Notes under the pieces: model-generated | Databases searched by the model: none | Seen by the model: the letters and a program-made list of their open reading frames with translations, nothing else | What the model was told of the DNA's origin: nothing | Origin: Peptococcaceae bacterium | GTDB lineage: Bacteria > Bacillota > Peptococcia > Peptococcales > Peptococcaceae | Reading direction: 5' to 3' | DNA: 50,660 nucleotides | NCBI GenBank assembly: GCA_019420345.1 | Contig: JAHZHI010000003.1 | Location: 1 to 50,660, forward strand | Translations under genes and position numbers: made by a program | Part shown: positions 27,461 to 35,979 of the stretch, in pieces | Numbering within the stretch: the first letter of the stretch is position 1 | How the letters are laid out: each line of letters opens with the position of its first letter

Positions 27461-28089
27461 TCCTTCACCCTCTCAAATAGTTCATTATAATCAGTAGTTC
27501 CCGCGTCAATCATAGAACAAATGTGCTCTAAAGAAATTCGACGCAGATAAGCTACCCGTAAATCAGTATCTCCCAACATCGAAAATAACCACTTGCGAAT
27601 ACCAATATAAACCTCTACAGCCAGATCCAATCGTTCATCCAACACAGGTTCTATATATTCGCGTATCGCCTTTGAAAAACCAGGTCCTTGACCAAAAGTT
27701 GAAACAGAAATAGCATAATATTTTTTTTCAATTTCAGACTGAACCGAGAAATTACCATTTTGTGGCTCCGTAATAGAATTTACCAAAATATTATTTTCAT
27801 TGCAATATTCAGCAATTCGTTTATTTAAGTTGAAGTCGTCCGTTGCCGCAAATACTAGAAATGGCGCGTAATAATCAATATCTTCCAATTGAAATGCTCG
27901 TTGTTCATACTGCAAAGCATGACGCTGCAAAAGATTAAAAATATCCGCATTGAGCCCCGGTGCAATGACAGTTACACATGCACCAGCTTTTAAAACACGT
28001 TGTATTTTACGTGTTGCAACTTCGCCAGCGCCAATAACTAAAACATTTCGTCCTGATAAATCAAGCATTACAGAATATGTAAATGCCAT
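27436..28089 (-). CDS. Precorrin-2 dehydrogenase / sirohydrochlorin ferrochelatase-like protein
   Basis: This 217-residue protein matches the CysG N-terminal/Met8/SirC group, which oxidises precorrin-2 to sirohydrochlorin with NAD and sometimes inserts iron. The nucleotide motif VLVIGAGEVATRKIQRVLKAG starts at about residue 15, and the conserved FAATDDFNLN carries the catalytic aspartate. The short C-terminal helical part resembles that of Met8. Whether it chelates iron cannot be told. Its ATG abuts the hepT stop, and its end overlaps hemA. Confidence 0.92.
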   Translation of the reverse strand: MAFTYSVMLDLSGRNVLVIGAGEVATRKIQRVLKAGACVTVIAPGLNADIFNLLQRHALQYEQRAFQLEDIDYYAPFLVFAATDDFNLNKRIAEYCNENNILVNSITEPQNGNFSVQSEIEKKYYAISVSTFGQGPGFSKAIREYIEPVLDERLDLAVEVYIGIRKWLFSMLGDTDLRVAYLRRISLEHICSMIDAGTTDYNELFERVKEWLSCSLD

Positions 28090-29066
28090 TATATTGACCT
28101 CTCATAGATATAATCTGCAGCTTCATACAATAATGAACAGGTTTCATTTTTTTCAAATCCATTTAAAATATCTTTCGCTGCATCAATATGATACATAATA
28201 GCATTTTCGCATGCTTTAATTATATCTTTTTGTAAAATAAATGGAATAATATAATCAAAATCTTCTTGCCCATTAGGGAATTTCCTTTGAATACGTTGAA
28301 TAATATCTTCTTTTTCAGGGAAATCCTTTGACAATAATAAAATTGTTGGCAAATTAATCAAGCCATTTTTTAAATCATGACCAATTGGCTTGCCAATATT
28401 TTTATCTGTTGGCATTAAATCTAATAAGTCATCTTTTATTTGAAATGCCATTCCTAAATGATGCCCAAATTGATAAAAAGCATCTATTTCGTCCTTTGTT
28501 GCATTACTTAAGATGGCACCTGTTTGGCAACAAATTGCAATCAAAAGCGCTGTTTTTCTCTCAATACGATAATTGTATGATTCAATTGTTTGAGAAGTAT
28601 CAAACATTGAAGCCAATTGTGCAATTTCGCCACGTGACATTTCAACGGCTGTATGCGTCAAAATATTGAGCAACGTCTTTGTATGTGATATGCTGTAAAC
28701 ATTTTTTAATGCCTCAATAAGAATATAAACACCTATATGCACCGCTACATTATTATCATACGATGCGTTAATGGTTGGCTTTCCTCTTCTCAAGTTAGAA
28801 TTATCATTAACATCATCATGAATCAATGATGCTGTATGCACCAATTCCATTATTGAAGCGAATTTTACAATTTCAGTATTTTTTATGCCAAAATACTGAG
28901 CACTTAGAATAACAAAGATTGGCCGCAAGCGTTTTCCGCCTGCTCGAATGGTCTCCATTGCACATTCTCTGATAAAAGGATCATCAAAGGCAACGAGTTC
29001 TTCAATTTCGGCCTCAACTTCTTTTAAAATTGATTTAATTTTTTGTTGCTGCATTAAATTCTTCAT
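28089..29066 (-). CDS. hepT: Polyprenyl diphosphate synthase, heptaprenyl synthase catalytic subunit (HepT-like)
   Basis: This trans-prenyltransferase of 325 residues makes the long isoprenoid chain of menaquinone. The first aspartate-rich motif is HDDVNDNSNLRRG (DDxxD) and the second is FQIKDDLLD. AGGKRLRP is the pyrophosphate-binding segment. It directly follows a gene whose product resembles the HepS regulatory subunit, so the two probably form the heterodimeric heptaprenyl synthase known from bacilli. MenA, which uses this chain, is encoded at 42 kb. The exact chain length is not visible. Confidence 0.9.
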   Translation of the reverse strand: MKNLMQQQKIKSILKEVEAEIEELVAFDDPFIRECAMETIRAGGKRLRPIFVILSAQYFGIKNTEIVKFASIMELVHTASLIHDDVNDNSNLRRGKPTINASYDNNVAVHIGVYILIEALKNVYSISHTKTLLNILTHTAVEMSRGEIAQLASMFDTSQTIESYNYRIERKTALLIAICCQTGAILSNATKDEIDAFYQFGHHLGMAFQIKDDLLDLMPTDKNIGKPIGHDLKNGLINLPTILLLSKDFPEKEDIIQRIQRKFPNGQEDFDYIIPFILQKDIIKACENAIMYHIDAAKDILNGFEKNETCSLLYEAADYIYERSI

Positions 29067-29074
29067 GAGTCCAC

Positions 29075-29713
29075 CTATTCACGCAATGCCTTGAGATTTT
29101 CAGCTGATGACCACTGCTCTCCAATGGCAAAACCAATATCTTGCTTTAACGAATCATAAAAAGAATACTCTGGTGTAGGCATGGTATTCTCCACCAGTAA
29201 TTGCTTTGCCGCTTCAACATGCTTTGTTAAATCTTCAGCAGGAGCTGAAAATTCTACCAAACACGTTACAAGATATCTTTTTTTCTCCCTTGTGTTTCGT
29301 TTCTCCAAAGAGAAGGAGAGCAACTTTTTATTTATTTTCTGAAGCAACTCTAACCACTCTTTTAACAAATGAACTCTATCCAAAAGAATTAGTTTTTCTG
29401 CGAACGCACTGGATAACAAATCTCCATAAAGAATACAATGTTCTAAGTGGTGTTCAACTTCATCAAAATGGTACTCACCAGAATACACATGAAGCAAAGA
29501 ACTTAAATAACATTCTGTCATAGCGACACTGATCATTAATTGCTCATTATCATCTTTTGCCTCAGGCCAAAAATGTTCTCTGAGCGCAAAAAAATACAAG
29601 AAGTCCGTCGCCGTGAATACTTCAGGTAAATCATCAATTAAATGATTACTCCCAACAGTTAAATCATCGTCCAAAACAGACGCAAACAAACGAAGTGCTT
29701 TTTCATGATTCAT
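29075..29713 (-). CDS. hepS: HepS-like subunit 1 of heptaprenyl diphosphate synthase (putative)
   Basis: The product is an all-helical protein of 212 residues without catalytic aspartate motifs. Its middle region reads LYGDLLSSAFAEKL and then a helix ending INKKLLSF. This aligns by eye with B. subtilis HepS, where LAGDYFSGLYYSLL is followed at the same distance by INEHKIRLY. HepS is the non-catalytic partner that sets chain length in heterodimeric prenyl synthases. Its place immediately before hepT (8-base gap) fits. GGAGG lies 9 bases before the ATG. The alignment is recalled, not computed, and overall similarity is low. It is otherwise an unassigned helical protein. Confidence 0.68.
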   Translation of the reverse strand: MNHEKALRLFASVLDDDLTVGSNHLIDDLPEVFTATDFLYFFALREHFWPEAKDDNEQLMISVAMTECYLSSLLHVYSGEYHFDEVEHHLEHCILYGDLLSSAFAEKLILLDRVHLLKEWLELLQKINKKLLSFSLEKRNTREKKRYLVTCLVEFSAPAEDLTKHVEAAKQLLVENTMPTPEYSFYDSLKQDIGFAIGEQWSSAENLKALRE

Positions 29714-29788
29714 CGGTGTCGTCCTCCTTTTTTACAAACCATTTATATTCTATCATAACATAAGAAAAAATAACAGCTACAACACCTA

Positions 29789-30382
29789 TTATTTCATAGT
29801 CGCAATAATAGTTTCTGTCTTCGCTAATCTCTCTAATGATTCCAACAAAAAATATGTTTCTTCCAAATCAAATCCACTTGCAACAACACCATGTTTTTCC
29901 ATTATACATACTTGAACATTTTCCGTCATAACCTTCCTAACGCCATCTGCCAACGCCTGACTCCCCGGAGCAGCAAAGGGAACAACCGGTACAAACCCTA
30001 ACGTATCTTCAGATTCTGTCAAAAGAGAAACATCCACATTTTTTCCGTGACGATATACAGCTGTTGAATATACTGGATGAGCGTGAATTACACATTTTCG
30101 CTCTGGCAATGCGTCATATATTGCAAGATGTACTTTCATCTCCGAACTCGGCTGACGCCTGCCATATAATTTTTCACCTTCTCCATTAACAACAAGTAAG
30201 TCATTTACCGAAAGGTTTCCCTTGCAAACATGCGTTGGAGTCATTAAAATATGTCCGCCAATTTTCATAGAAACATTTCCGTCATAGGCACATACTAGTC
30301 CCTTGGTATAAAGTCGATGACATATATCAACAAAACAAGCCACATCTGATTGAAATTCTGGGAATAATTTTTCTAAACACAT
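29789..30382 (-). CDS. Class II aldolase/adducin family protein, likely aldolase of the MTA/5'-deoxyadenosine shunt
   Basis: This metal-dependent aldolase-like protein has 197 residues. The family residues are visible: the DGNVSMK loop, a glutamate in SSEMKVH, the zinc pair in IHAHPVYS, and a further histidine in EKHGVVASG. Relatives include fuculose-phosphate aldolase, methylthioribulose-phosphate dehydratase (MtnB), and the aldolases that split methylthioribulose-1-phosphate or 5-deoxyribulose-1-phosphate. It follows mtnA with only a 1-base gap, so its substrate is probably the MtnA product. No other methionine-salvage genes (mtnC, mtnD, mtnK, mtnW, mtnX) are nearby. This favours the aldolase reading, giving dihydroxyacetone phosphate plus an aldehyde, over MtnB. 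Confidence 0.82.
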   Translation of the reverse strand: MCLEKLFPEFQSDVACFVDICHRLYTKGLVCAYDGNVSMKIGGHILMTPTHVCKGNLSVNDLLVVNGEGEKLYGRRQPSSEMKVHLAIYDALPERKCVIHAHPVYSTAVYRHGKNVDVSLLTESEDTLGFVPVVPFAAPGSQALADGVRKVMTENVQVCIMEKHGVVASGFDLEETYFLLESLERLAKTETIIATMK

Positions 30383-30383
30383 T

Positions 30384-31418
30384 TTAAAAAGACTCCTTTG
30401 AAAACGGCGGTAGTAAAATGCCTTTTTCAGTAATATAGCCTGTTACTAACGAAGCCGGTGTTCGATCAAAGGCCGGGTTCAATATTGATGCTTCATGCGA
30501 TACCATAGGCTGACAATACCACATACTTCTAACCTCTTCAGGATCACGAAATTCAATTTCAATATCTTCTGCACTTTTTGCAGAAAAATCAATGGTTGTT
30601 GATGGAGTACAAACATAAAATGGAACATGATGTTTTTCCGCTAAAACTGCAAGCGTATAAGTTCCTATTTTATTTGCAAAATCTCCATTTATAGCCACTC
30701 TATCACACCCGACAAAAATCGCATCAATATGGCGAGACGACATTAACCAGCCCATCATATTGTCTGTAATCAACGTCGTGGGAATATGATTATATGTTAG
30801 TTCAAAAGATGTTAAACGCGCTCCTTGCAAGATAGGTCTCGTTTCACAAGCATACACAGAAATCTGCTTTCCACACTCTTGCGCTGCATAAATTGGTGCT
30901 AACGCCGTGCCATATCTGTTTCCCGTCGCCAATGAACCTGCATTGCAATAGGTCATGACGTTTACCTGATCACCTAATAATAGATTTCCATAGTGTCCTA
31001 TTTGTTGACCAATCCAACGGTCATTATCATGAAACTGGACCGCTCTATCTAACAACAACCTTTTTGCTTCTATAATTGAACCACATGATTCCAAGTCTTC
31101 TACCATCATATTAAGAGCGTTTTCCAAATTTACTGCAGTTGGGCGCGCGCTTTCATAATATTCTTTAGTTTCCAGAATGCGCTTAATAAAAGAGTTCATG
31201 TCCTTTAACTGTAATTGCATCGCAACCATCGTCAAACCATAAGCAGCTGTTATACCAATAAGAGGCGCGCCACGCACTTCTAAATATTTTATCGAATGAT
31301 AGACATCTTCTGCGCAGCTTAAAATTTTTTCCTTTAATTCATTTGGTAATCGTGTCTGGTCTAAAATACAAATTGTGTTTTTCGATATATCATAACGAAT
31401 GGTTTGAAGTTTTTCCAT
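30384..31418 (-). CDS. mtnA: S-methyl-5-thioribose-1-phosphate isomerase
   Basis: This 344-residue isomerase, of the eIF2B-alpha-like fold, turns 5-methylthioribose-1-phosphate into 5-methylthioribulose-1-phosphate. Some members also accept 5-deoxyribose-1-phosphate. The catalytic cysteine lies in YCNAGSLATGNRYGTALA and the catalytic aspartate in GCDRVAINGDFANKIGTY. KYLEVRGAPLIGI is the N-terminal signature. GGAGG precedes the ATG at 7 bases and contains the TGA of the preceding phosphorylase gene, so translation is probably coupled. Confidence 0.95.
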   Translation of the reverse strand: MEKLQTIRYDISKNTICILDQTRLPNELKEKILSCAEDVYHSIKYLEVRGAPLIGITAAYGLTMVAMQLQLKDMNSFIKRILETKEYYESARPTAVNLENALNMMVEDLESCGSIIEAKRLLLDRAVQFHDNDRWIGQQIGHYGNLLLGDQVNVMTYCNAGSLATGNRYGTALAPIYAAQECGKQISVYACETRPILQGARLTSFELTYNHIPTTLITDNMMGWLMSSRHIDAIFVGCDRVAINGDFANKIGTYTLAVLAEKHHVPFYVCTPSTTIDFSAKSAEDIEIEFRDPEEVRSMWYCQPMVSHEASILNPAFDRTPASLVTGYITEKGILLPPFSKESF

Positions 31419-31421
31419 AAA

Positions 31422-32210
31422 TCATCCTCCAATTTCATGAATAAAATCTGAAACCATCCCTTTGAAGACCGGTTGTGCTTTTCGCCCAGCTTCTAAAACT
31501 TCTTCTTCGGTCAATTTTTGATCAAGAACCCCTGCCGCCATATTACTTATCAATGATATACCGCAAATACGCATGCGCATTTGACGAGCCGCAATGACCT
31601 CTGGTACGGTCGACATTCCAACAGCATCCGCGCCTAAAATGCGAAAAGCTTTGATTTCTGCTGGCGTTTCATAATTTGGACCACTTACACCAATATAAAC
31701 ACCACTGTGTAATACAACAGGATATTTTGTTGCAATACGCTTAAAAAGCTCATTGTATTTTCTATCATACGTAAAGGTCATATCTGGGAATCGATCAAAT
31801 TCCTGCTGATTTTCACCAATTAATGGATTAACCCCCATAAAATTAATGTGATCCTCAATCAACATAAAATCACCGGCATGATAAGAGAGATTAATGCCAC
31901 CAGAAGCATTCGTAACAATCAAGGTTTCTATTCCAAGTGAATGAAAAATCTTGATCGGGCGAATAACCTCTTGAATAGAATATCCTTCATAAAAGTGCAA
32001 TCGTCCTTGTAAGGCTATAACAGGAACACCTTGAACGGTACCCAAAATAAACTTTCCAACATGTCCCGGAGCCGTTGCTAGCTGCATACCAGGGATATCC
32101 GAAAAAGGAATCTCTTCTTCGATTTCCAGCAACTCATGCACAGTATTATTTAATCCCGATCCTAAGATAATTGCAATTTTGGCTTTATTTTTCCATTTCA
32201 TAATATCCAT
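31422..32210 (-). CDS. Purine nucleoside phosphorylase family protein (possible MTA phosphorylase)
   Basis: This is a trimeric-type nucleoside phosphorylase of 262 residues. It has IILGSGLN (phosphate loop), APGHVGKF, RLHFYEGYS, VTNASGGIN, and a base-site segment GMSTVPEVIAARQM with SLISNMAAG. The asparagine in SNMAAG is typical of enzymes for 6-oxopurines; dedicated methylthioadenosine phosphorylases usually have an aspartate-containing segment there. Gene context with mtnA and the aldolase still suggests that it may split methylthioadenosine or deoxyadenosine. The ribosome binding site is AAGGAG, 11 bases before the ATG. Symbol left open between punA and mtnP. Confidence 0.9.
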   Translation of the reverse strand: MDIMKWKNKAKIAIILGSGLNNTVHELLEIEEEIPFSDIPGMQLATAPGHVGKFILGTVQGVPVIALQGRLHFYEGYSIQEVIRPIKIFHSLGIETLIVTNASGGINLSYHAGDFMLIEDHINFMGVNPLIGENQQEFDRFPDMTFTYDRKYNELFKRIATKYPVVLHSGVYIGVSGPNYETPAEIKAFRILGADAVGMSTVPEVIAARQMRMRICGISLISNMAAGVLDQKLTEEEVLEAGRKAQPVFKGMVSDFIHEIGG

Positions 32211-32235
32211 AAAACTATGCTCTCCTTTTACGCAA

Positions 32236-32260
32236 GAAAGCGCACGATAGGTGCGCTTTC
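32236..32260 (-). terminator. Probable intrinsic terminator after ftsX
   Basis: A perfect 10-bp stem GAAAGCGCAC/GTGCGCTTTC has a 5-base loop. On the minus strand only a short T-rich tail (TTTCTT, partly in the stem) follows, so strength is moderate. It lies 5 bases past the ftsX stop and ahead of the nucleoside phosphorylase gene. Confidence 0.65.
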
Positions 32261-32264
32261 TCCT

Positions 32265-33155
32265 TCATATTTTCAAATGTTTGCGAACAGCAAAGATACT
32301 ACCGAGTGCTCCAAGGACAATTCCCACCGCTAGGTTTGCTACGAACAGCAAAACCATCATGTAGTTATTATTCAATAGTGGCAAAAAAGGTAAATTTGCA
32401 CTAATGTAGGAATAAACGTTTTCATATCCCCACCAAACAAAAGCACCTGCTACTAAAGCGCCTAAAGCACCCAAAATGATACCTTCAATAAAAAACGGCA
32501 TGCGAATAAAACTATTTTTGGCACCCACAAGCTTCATTATTTGAATTTCATCTTTACGACTATTTACCGTTAACTGTATGGTAATATTTATTAAAAATAA
32601 TGTTGCAACAATCATAAGAACAATAACTAAAACGCCTAATGCCGCAGCAGATTTATTGAAACTAACAACATTATCGACCAGGTCTTGCCCATAATTGATG
32701 CTATCCACAATATCTTCTTGAGCCAAAATATTAGCAACCTCTTCAATATTCTCTGGCTGATCCACGGTAATTTGGAACGAATCTGGCAATGGATTGTCAC
32801 CCTCTAATGATTCTTTTATATCCAAATCTGAGCTTTGCATTTGTTCATCTAATGAATTCAGTGCATCGTCTTTGCTAATATATTCAACATTCTTTACATG
32901 ATCAGTCTTTTCCAGTTTGTTCAATAATTCCGTATTCTTAGCTGGATCCGAAGGTTGCTTTAAAAAGGCAACGATTCTCAGCTGATCTTCAATATTTTGA
33001 GTGGCGTTGTAACTGTTTGCTGCAACCAGCATCGCAACACTAAGAAGTGTCAGAGTTATTGCGATTGTAAGAATGGTCAAGAAAGAAAAAAGTTTATGAC
33101 GCGTGATTTGTCTTAGACTATCACGAAGGGTATATTTCGTTTTTGTCAGGAACAT
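32265..33155 (-). CDS. ftsX: Cell division protein FtsX
   Basis: This is the membrane subunit of the FtsEX complex (296 residues), which senses septal assembly and activates peptidoglycan hydrolases. One N-terminal helix (about residues 22-45) is followed by an extracellular domain (about 50-165), then three helices including SRKDEIQIMKLVGA between the first and second. This is the standard 4-helix FtsX layout. The start lies 35 bases inside the end of ftsE. An M23 hydrolase with a coiled coil, the usual type of FtsX target, is encoded about 7 kb upstream in the same direction. Confidence 0.95.
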   Translation of the reverse strand: MFLTKTKYTLRDSLRQITRHKLFSFLTILTIAITLTLLSVAMLVAANSYNATQNIEDQLRIVAFLKQPSDPAKNTELLNKLEKTDHVKNVEYISKDDALNSLDEQMQSSDLDIKESLEGDNPLPDSFQITVDQPENIEEVANILAQEDIVDSINYGQDLVDNVVSFNKSAAALGVLVIVLMIVATLFLINITIQLTVNSRKDEIQIMKLVGAKNSFIRMPFFIEGIILGALGALVAGAFVWWGYENVYSYISANLPFLPLLNNNYMMVLLFVANLAVGIVLGALGSIFAVRKHLKI

Positions 33156-33834
33156 TTAAATAATACCCTCCATTCATGCTGTCTCTTACAATTCGACCAT
33201 CAGACAAAGTAACTACACGATGCAAATGTTTATCAACAAGAATTTCATCATGAGTTGCCATAATAACAGTCGTTCCGATTCCATTGATGGCTTCGAACAA
33301 ACTAAATATTTCTTCACCATGCTTAGGATCTAAATTCCCAGTCGGTTCATCTGCAATAACAATTTGCGGTTTATTTACAATTGCTCTGGCGATCGCTACT
33401 CGCTGCTGCTCACCGCCGGAAAGTTCATGTGGATAATGATCTTTTCGATCCAACAACTCTACAAATTCCAACGCTTCACGTGTTCTCCGTATCACTTGTT
33501 TTCGAGGCAAACCAATACATTCACAAGCAAAAGCAACATTTTCATAGGCTGAGCGATCTGCTAAAAGGCGAAAATTTTGAAATACAAAGCCTATTTTTCG
33601 ACGATAGTATGGAAGGCGTCGTTTTCTAATTCGCGATAAGTCAACACCATCAACACGAATAGTTCCAGATGTCGCCACTAATTCCCGTAAAACGAGCTTC
33701 GCAAAAGTCGATTTTCCAGCGCCACTTTCACCAACAATATATACAAATTCACCTGCATCAATTTTTAAATTGATATCTGCCAAACCAACTGTTCCATTTT
33801 TAAATGTATGACCAGCATTGGTAAATTGAATCAT
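33121..33834 (-). CDS. ftsE: Cell division ATP-binding protein FtsE
   Basis: This cytoplasmic ABC ATPase of 237 residues partners FtsX. Walker A is GESGAGKSTFAKL, the Q-loop is FVFQNFRLL, the signature is LSGGEQQRVAIARAI, and Walker B is IVIADEPTGNLD. AAGGTG precedes the ATG by 9 bases. It follows dapL by 20 bases in the same run. Confidence 0.96.
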   Translation of the reverse strand: MIQFTNAGHTFKNGTVGLADINLKIDAGEFVYIVGESGAGKSTFAKLVLRELVATSGTIRVDGVDLSRIRKRRLPYYRRKIGFVFQNFRLLADRSAYENVAFACECIGLPRKQVIRRTREALEFVELLDRKDHYPHELSGGEQQRVAIARAIVNKPQIVIADEPTGNLDPKHGEEIFSLFEAINGIGTTVIMATHDEILVDKHLHRVVTLSDGRIVRDSMNGGYYLNVPDKNEIYPS

Positions 33835-33854
33835 TTATTCACACACCTTAACGA

Positions 33855-35042
33855 TTACTTCAAGATGGTTTTCAAGCGTTCCATGGCTTCACGAGTACGT
33901 TCTGGCGTATTGAAAGCTGTTAAACGGAAGAAACCTTCGCCGTTTTTTCCAAATCCTTCACCAGGTGTTCCAACAACCTGAGCTTTTTCGAGGAAGAAAT
34001 CAAAAAATTCCCAAGAACTCATGTTGTTAGGACATTTCAACCATACATATGGTGAAAAATGACCACCCGTGTAATAAATTCCGAGTTCATCAAGCGCATC
34101 CGTAATGATCTTCGCATTTTCTTTATATCCCTGGATGTTTTCCATGATCTCTGCATAGCCTTCTTCAGTAAATACGGCAGCAGCAGCCTTTTGAACAATG
34201 TATGGTGTACCATTAAATTTTGTAGATTGGCGTCTAAACCACATATCTTTTAAAGATTGTCCGTCACGCACCAAATCTTTTGGCACAACAGTATAGCTGC
34301 AACGTGTTCCAGTAAATCCGGCAGTCTTGCTTAGTGACGCAATTTCTATTGCACAGGTTCGTGCACCTGGAATTGCAAAAATAGTTCTTGGCAAATCGGT
34401 ACCACTTGCAAAAATTTCATAAGCACTATCAAAGAAAATAACTGCATTCTGTTCGTTTGCATAATCAACCCAAACTTTCAGTTGCTCTTTATTATAGCAT
34501 GCACCTGTCGGATTGTTTGGAGAACAAAGATAAATAATATCTGCCTTTTCATCACTTTCAAGATCTTCTGGCATAGGCAAGAAATCATTACCTTCATTTG
34601 CATTCAAAAAGCTCACCTTACGCCCATCCATCACATTAGTATCCAAGTAAACAGGATAAACAGGGTCAGGAATAACCACATGGCAGTTTTTATCAAAAAT
34701 ATCTAAAATATTAGCAATATCACTCTTGGCGCCATCGCTTACAAAAACTTCATCGGCATCAATAGTTGCTCCAAGCTTAGCATAATAATCAGCCAATGCT
34801 TCACGCAAAAAGCCATATCCCTGCTCTGGACCATATCCCATAAAAGTTTCTGCTTTTGCATTTTCATCCACAGCAGCATGCAATGCATCTATAACACTTT
34901 TTACTAAAGGTTTGGTAACATCACCAATGCCCAGCTTAATAACATCTGCATCTGGATGTGCTTCAGAATAAGCACGTACTTTTTCAGCAACAGTTGAGAA
35001 CAAATAATTGTTTTTTAGATTTGCGTAATTGGTATTAATCAT
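33855..35042 (-). CDS. dapL: LL-diaminopimelate aminotransferase
   Basis: This PLP aminotransferase of 395 residues converts tetrahydrodipicolinate directly to LL-diaminopimelate for lysine and peptidoglycan synthesis. It bypasses the succinyl and acetyl routes. The N-terminal NTNYANLKNNYLFS and VIKLGIGDVT, the FVSDGAKSDIANI segment, SPNNPTGA, and the PLP lysine in ASLSKTAGFTGTRC are those of DapL. An ordinary class I aminotransferase is less likely, given this strong N-terminal match. It is preceded by a weak AAAGGA site. Confidence 0.95.
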   Translation of the reverse strand: MINTNYANLKNNYLFSTVAEKVRAYSEAHPDADVIKLGIGDVTKPLVKSVIDALHAAVDENAKAETFMGYGPEQGYGFLREALADYYAKLGATIDADEVFVSDGAKSDIANILDIFDKNCHVVIPDPVYPVYLDTNVMDGRKVSFLNANEGNDFLPMPEDLESDEKADIIYLCSPNNPTGACYNKEQLKVWVDYANEQNAVIFFDSAYEIFASGTDLPRTIFAIPGARTCAIEIASLSKTAGFTGTRCSYTVVPKDLVRDGQSLKDMWFRRQSTKFNGTPYIVQKAAAAVFTEEGYAEIMENIQGYKENAKIITDALDELGIYYTGGHFSPYVWLKCPNNMSSWEFFDFFLEKAQVVGTPGEGFGKNGEGFFRLTAFNTPERTREAMERLKTILK

Positions 35043-35078
35043 TTTTTTGATCCTTTCTTTATTTATATATGCTTATCC

Positions 35079-35978
35079 TTAATCAGGGAATACAAGTTGG
35101 ATACGTTTATTATACAAACAAATTGTTGTTTCTTTGAACTCTCCTGCGTATTCCCCGTCCAAGGTCCACGGCAATGGTTTTTCAGAAATAATTTTAAAAT
35201 GGCTCCCTTTCACACTGCGAATACAATCATTATCATATCGTCTAACATTTAATGAATGCACCATTTTTTGCAAATCAATTGGAGTAACAGGACGCCTGAT
35301 CAATGTTAACTCAAACATTCCATCAGTTAACATAGACTTTTGGTCATCATCAAATTGCAAAAATCCGCCAATTGACTTTGAATTAGAAACTGCAACCATA
35401 ATAAAATTGCCTTCAATAGTCTCTCGGCCATCAATTTCAATTTTTAATGCAAACACATCGGATAAATCAGTAATTTTTTTGGATGCTTCAAAATAATATG
35501 CGTATTTTCCAAGTAAATTTTTTAAATATTGCGGAGTGCCATAAGAAACTTCTGTAAATGCACCAGCAGCAGCAACGTAACTAAAAATAGCACCATTAAA
35601 CATGCCAAAATCATAATTATGTGGAACCGATTCCAAAACTGTATCTGCAGCTAATTGAATATCGCTCGGAATTCCCAGCGAACGCGCAAAATCATTTACT
35701 GTCCCTGCCGGAATACAAGCAATCGGCGCATAGTCCTTATCAGATGATGCAATACCTCGCAAAATTTCATTCAAGGTACCATCTCCACCACAGGAAATAA
35801 TTAAATCATATCCTAAGCCATTGTTTTGAATGTATTCTGTCGCATCATTGGCTTTTTGTGTAATATAAATGGTTGTCACAAAGCCTTTTGCATTAAATTT
35901 ACTTAAGACATCAATGAGATTTTCTTTAATTGCCATTTTTCCTGCATTCGGATTAACAATAAACAATGCTTTTTTCAT
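35079..35978 (-). CDS. Diacylglycerol kinase-family lipid kinase
   Basis: This soluble or peripheral kinase of 299 residues belongs to the DagK/YegS group. IVNPNAGK opens the protein, SCGGDGTLNEILRGI is the nucleotide motif, and CIPAGTVNDFARSL is the third signature. The C-terminal half is a beta-sandwich ending with LPWTLDGEYAGEF. It may return diacylglycerol to phosphatidic acid. The start at 35978 is preferred because GGGGGA lies upstream and the protein then begins MKKALFIVNP, as in relatives. The lipid substrate is not proven. Confidence 0.9.
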   Translation of the reverse strand: MKKALFIVNPNAGKMAIKENLIDVLSKFNAKGFVTTIYITQKANDATEYIQNNGLGYDLIISCGGDGTLNEILRGIASSDKDYAPIACIPAGTVNDFARSLGIPSDIQLAADTVLESVPHNYDFGMFNGAIFSYVAAAGAFTEVSYGTPQYLKNLLGKYAYYFEASKKITDLSDVFALKIEIDGRETIEGNFIMVAVSNSKSIGGFLQFDDDQKSMLTDGMFELTLIRRPVTPIDLQKMVHSLNVRRYDNDCIRSVKGSHFKIISEKPLPWTLDGEYAGEFKETTICLYNKRIQLVFPD

Positions 35979-35979
35979 G

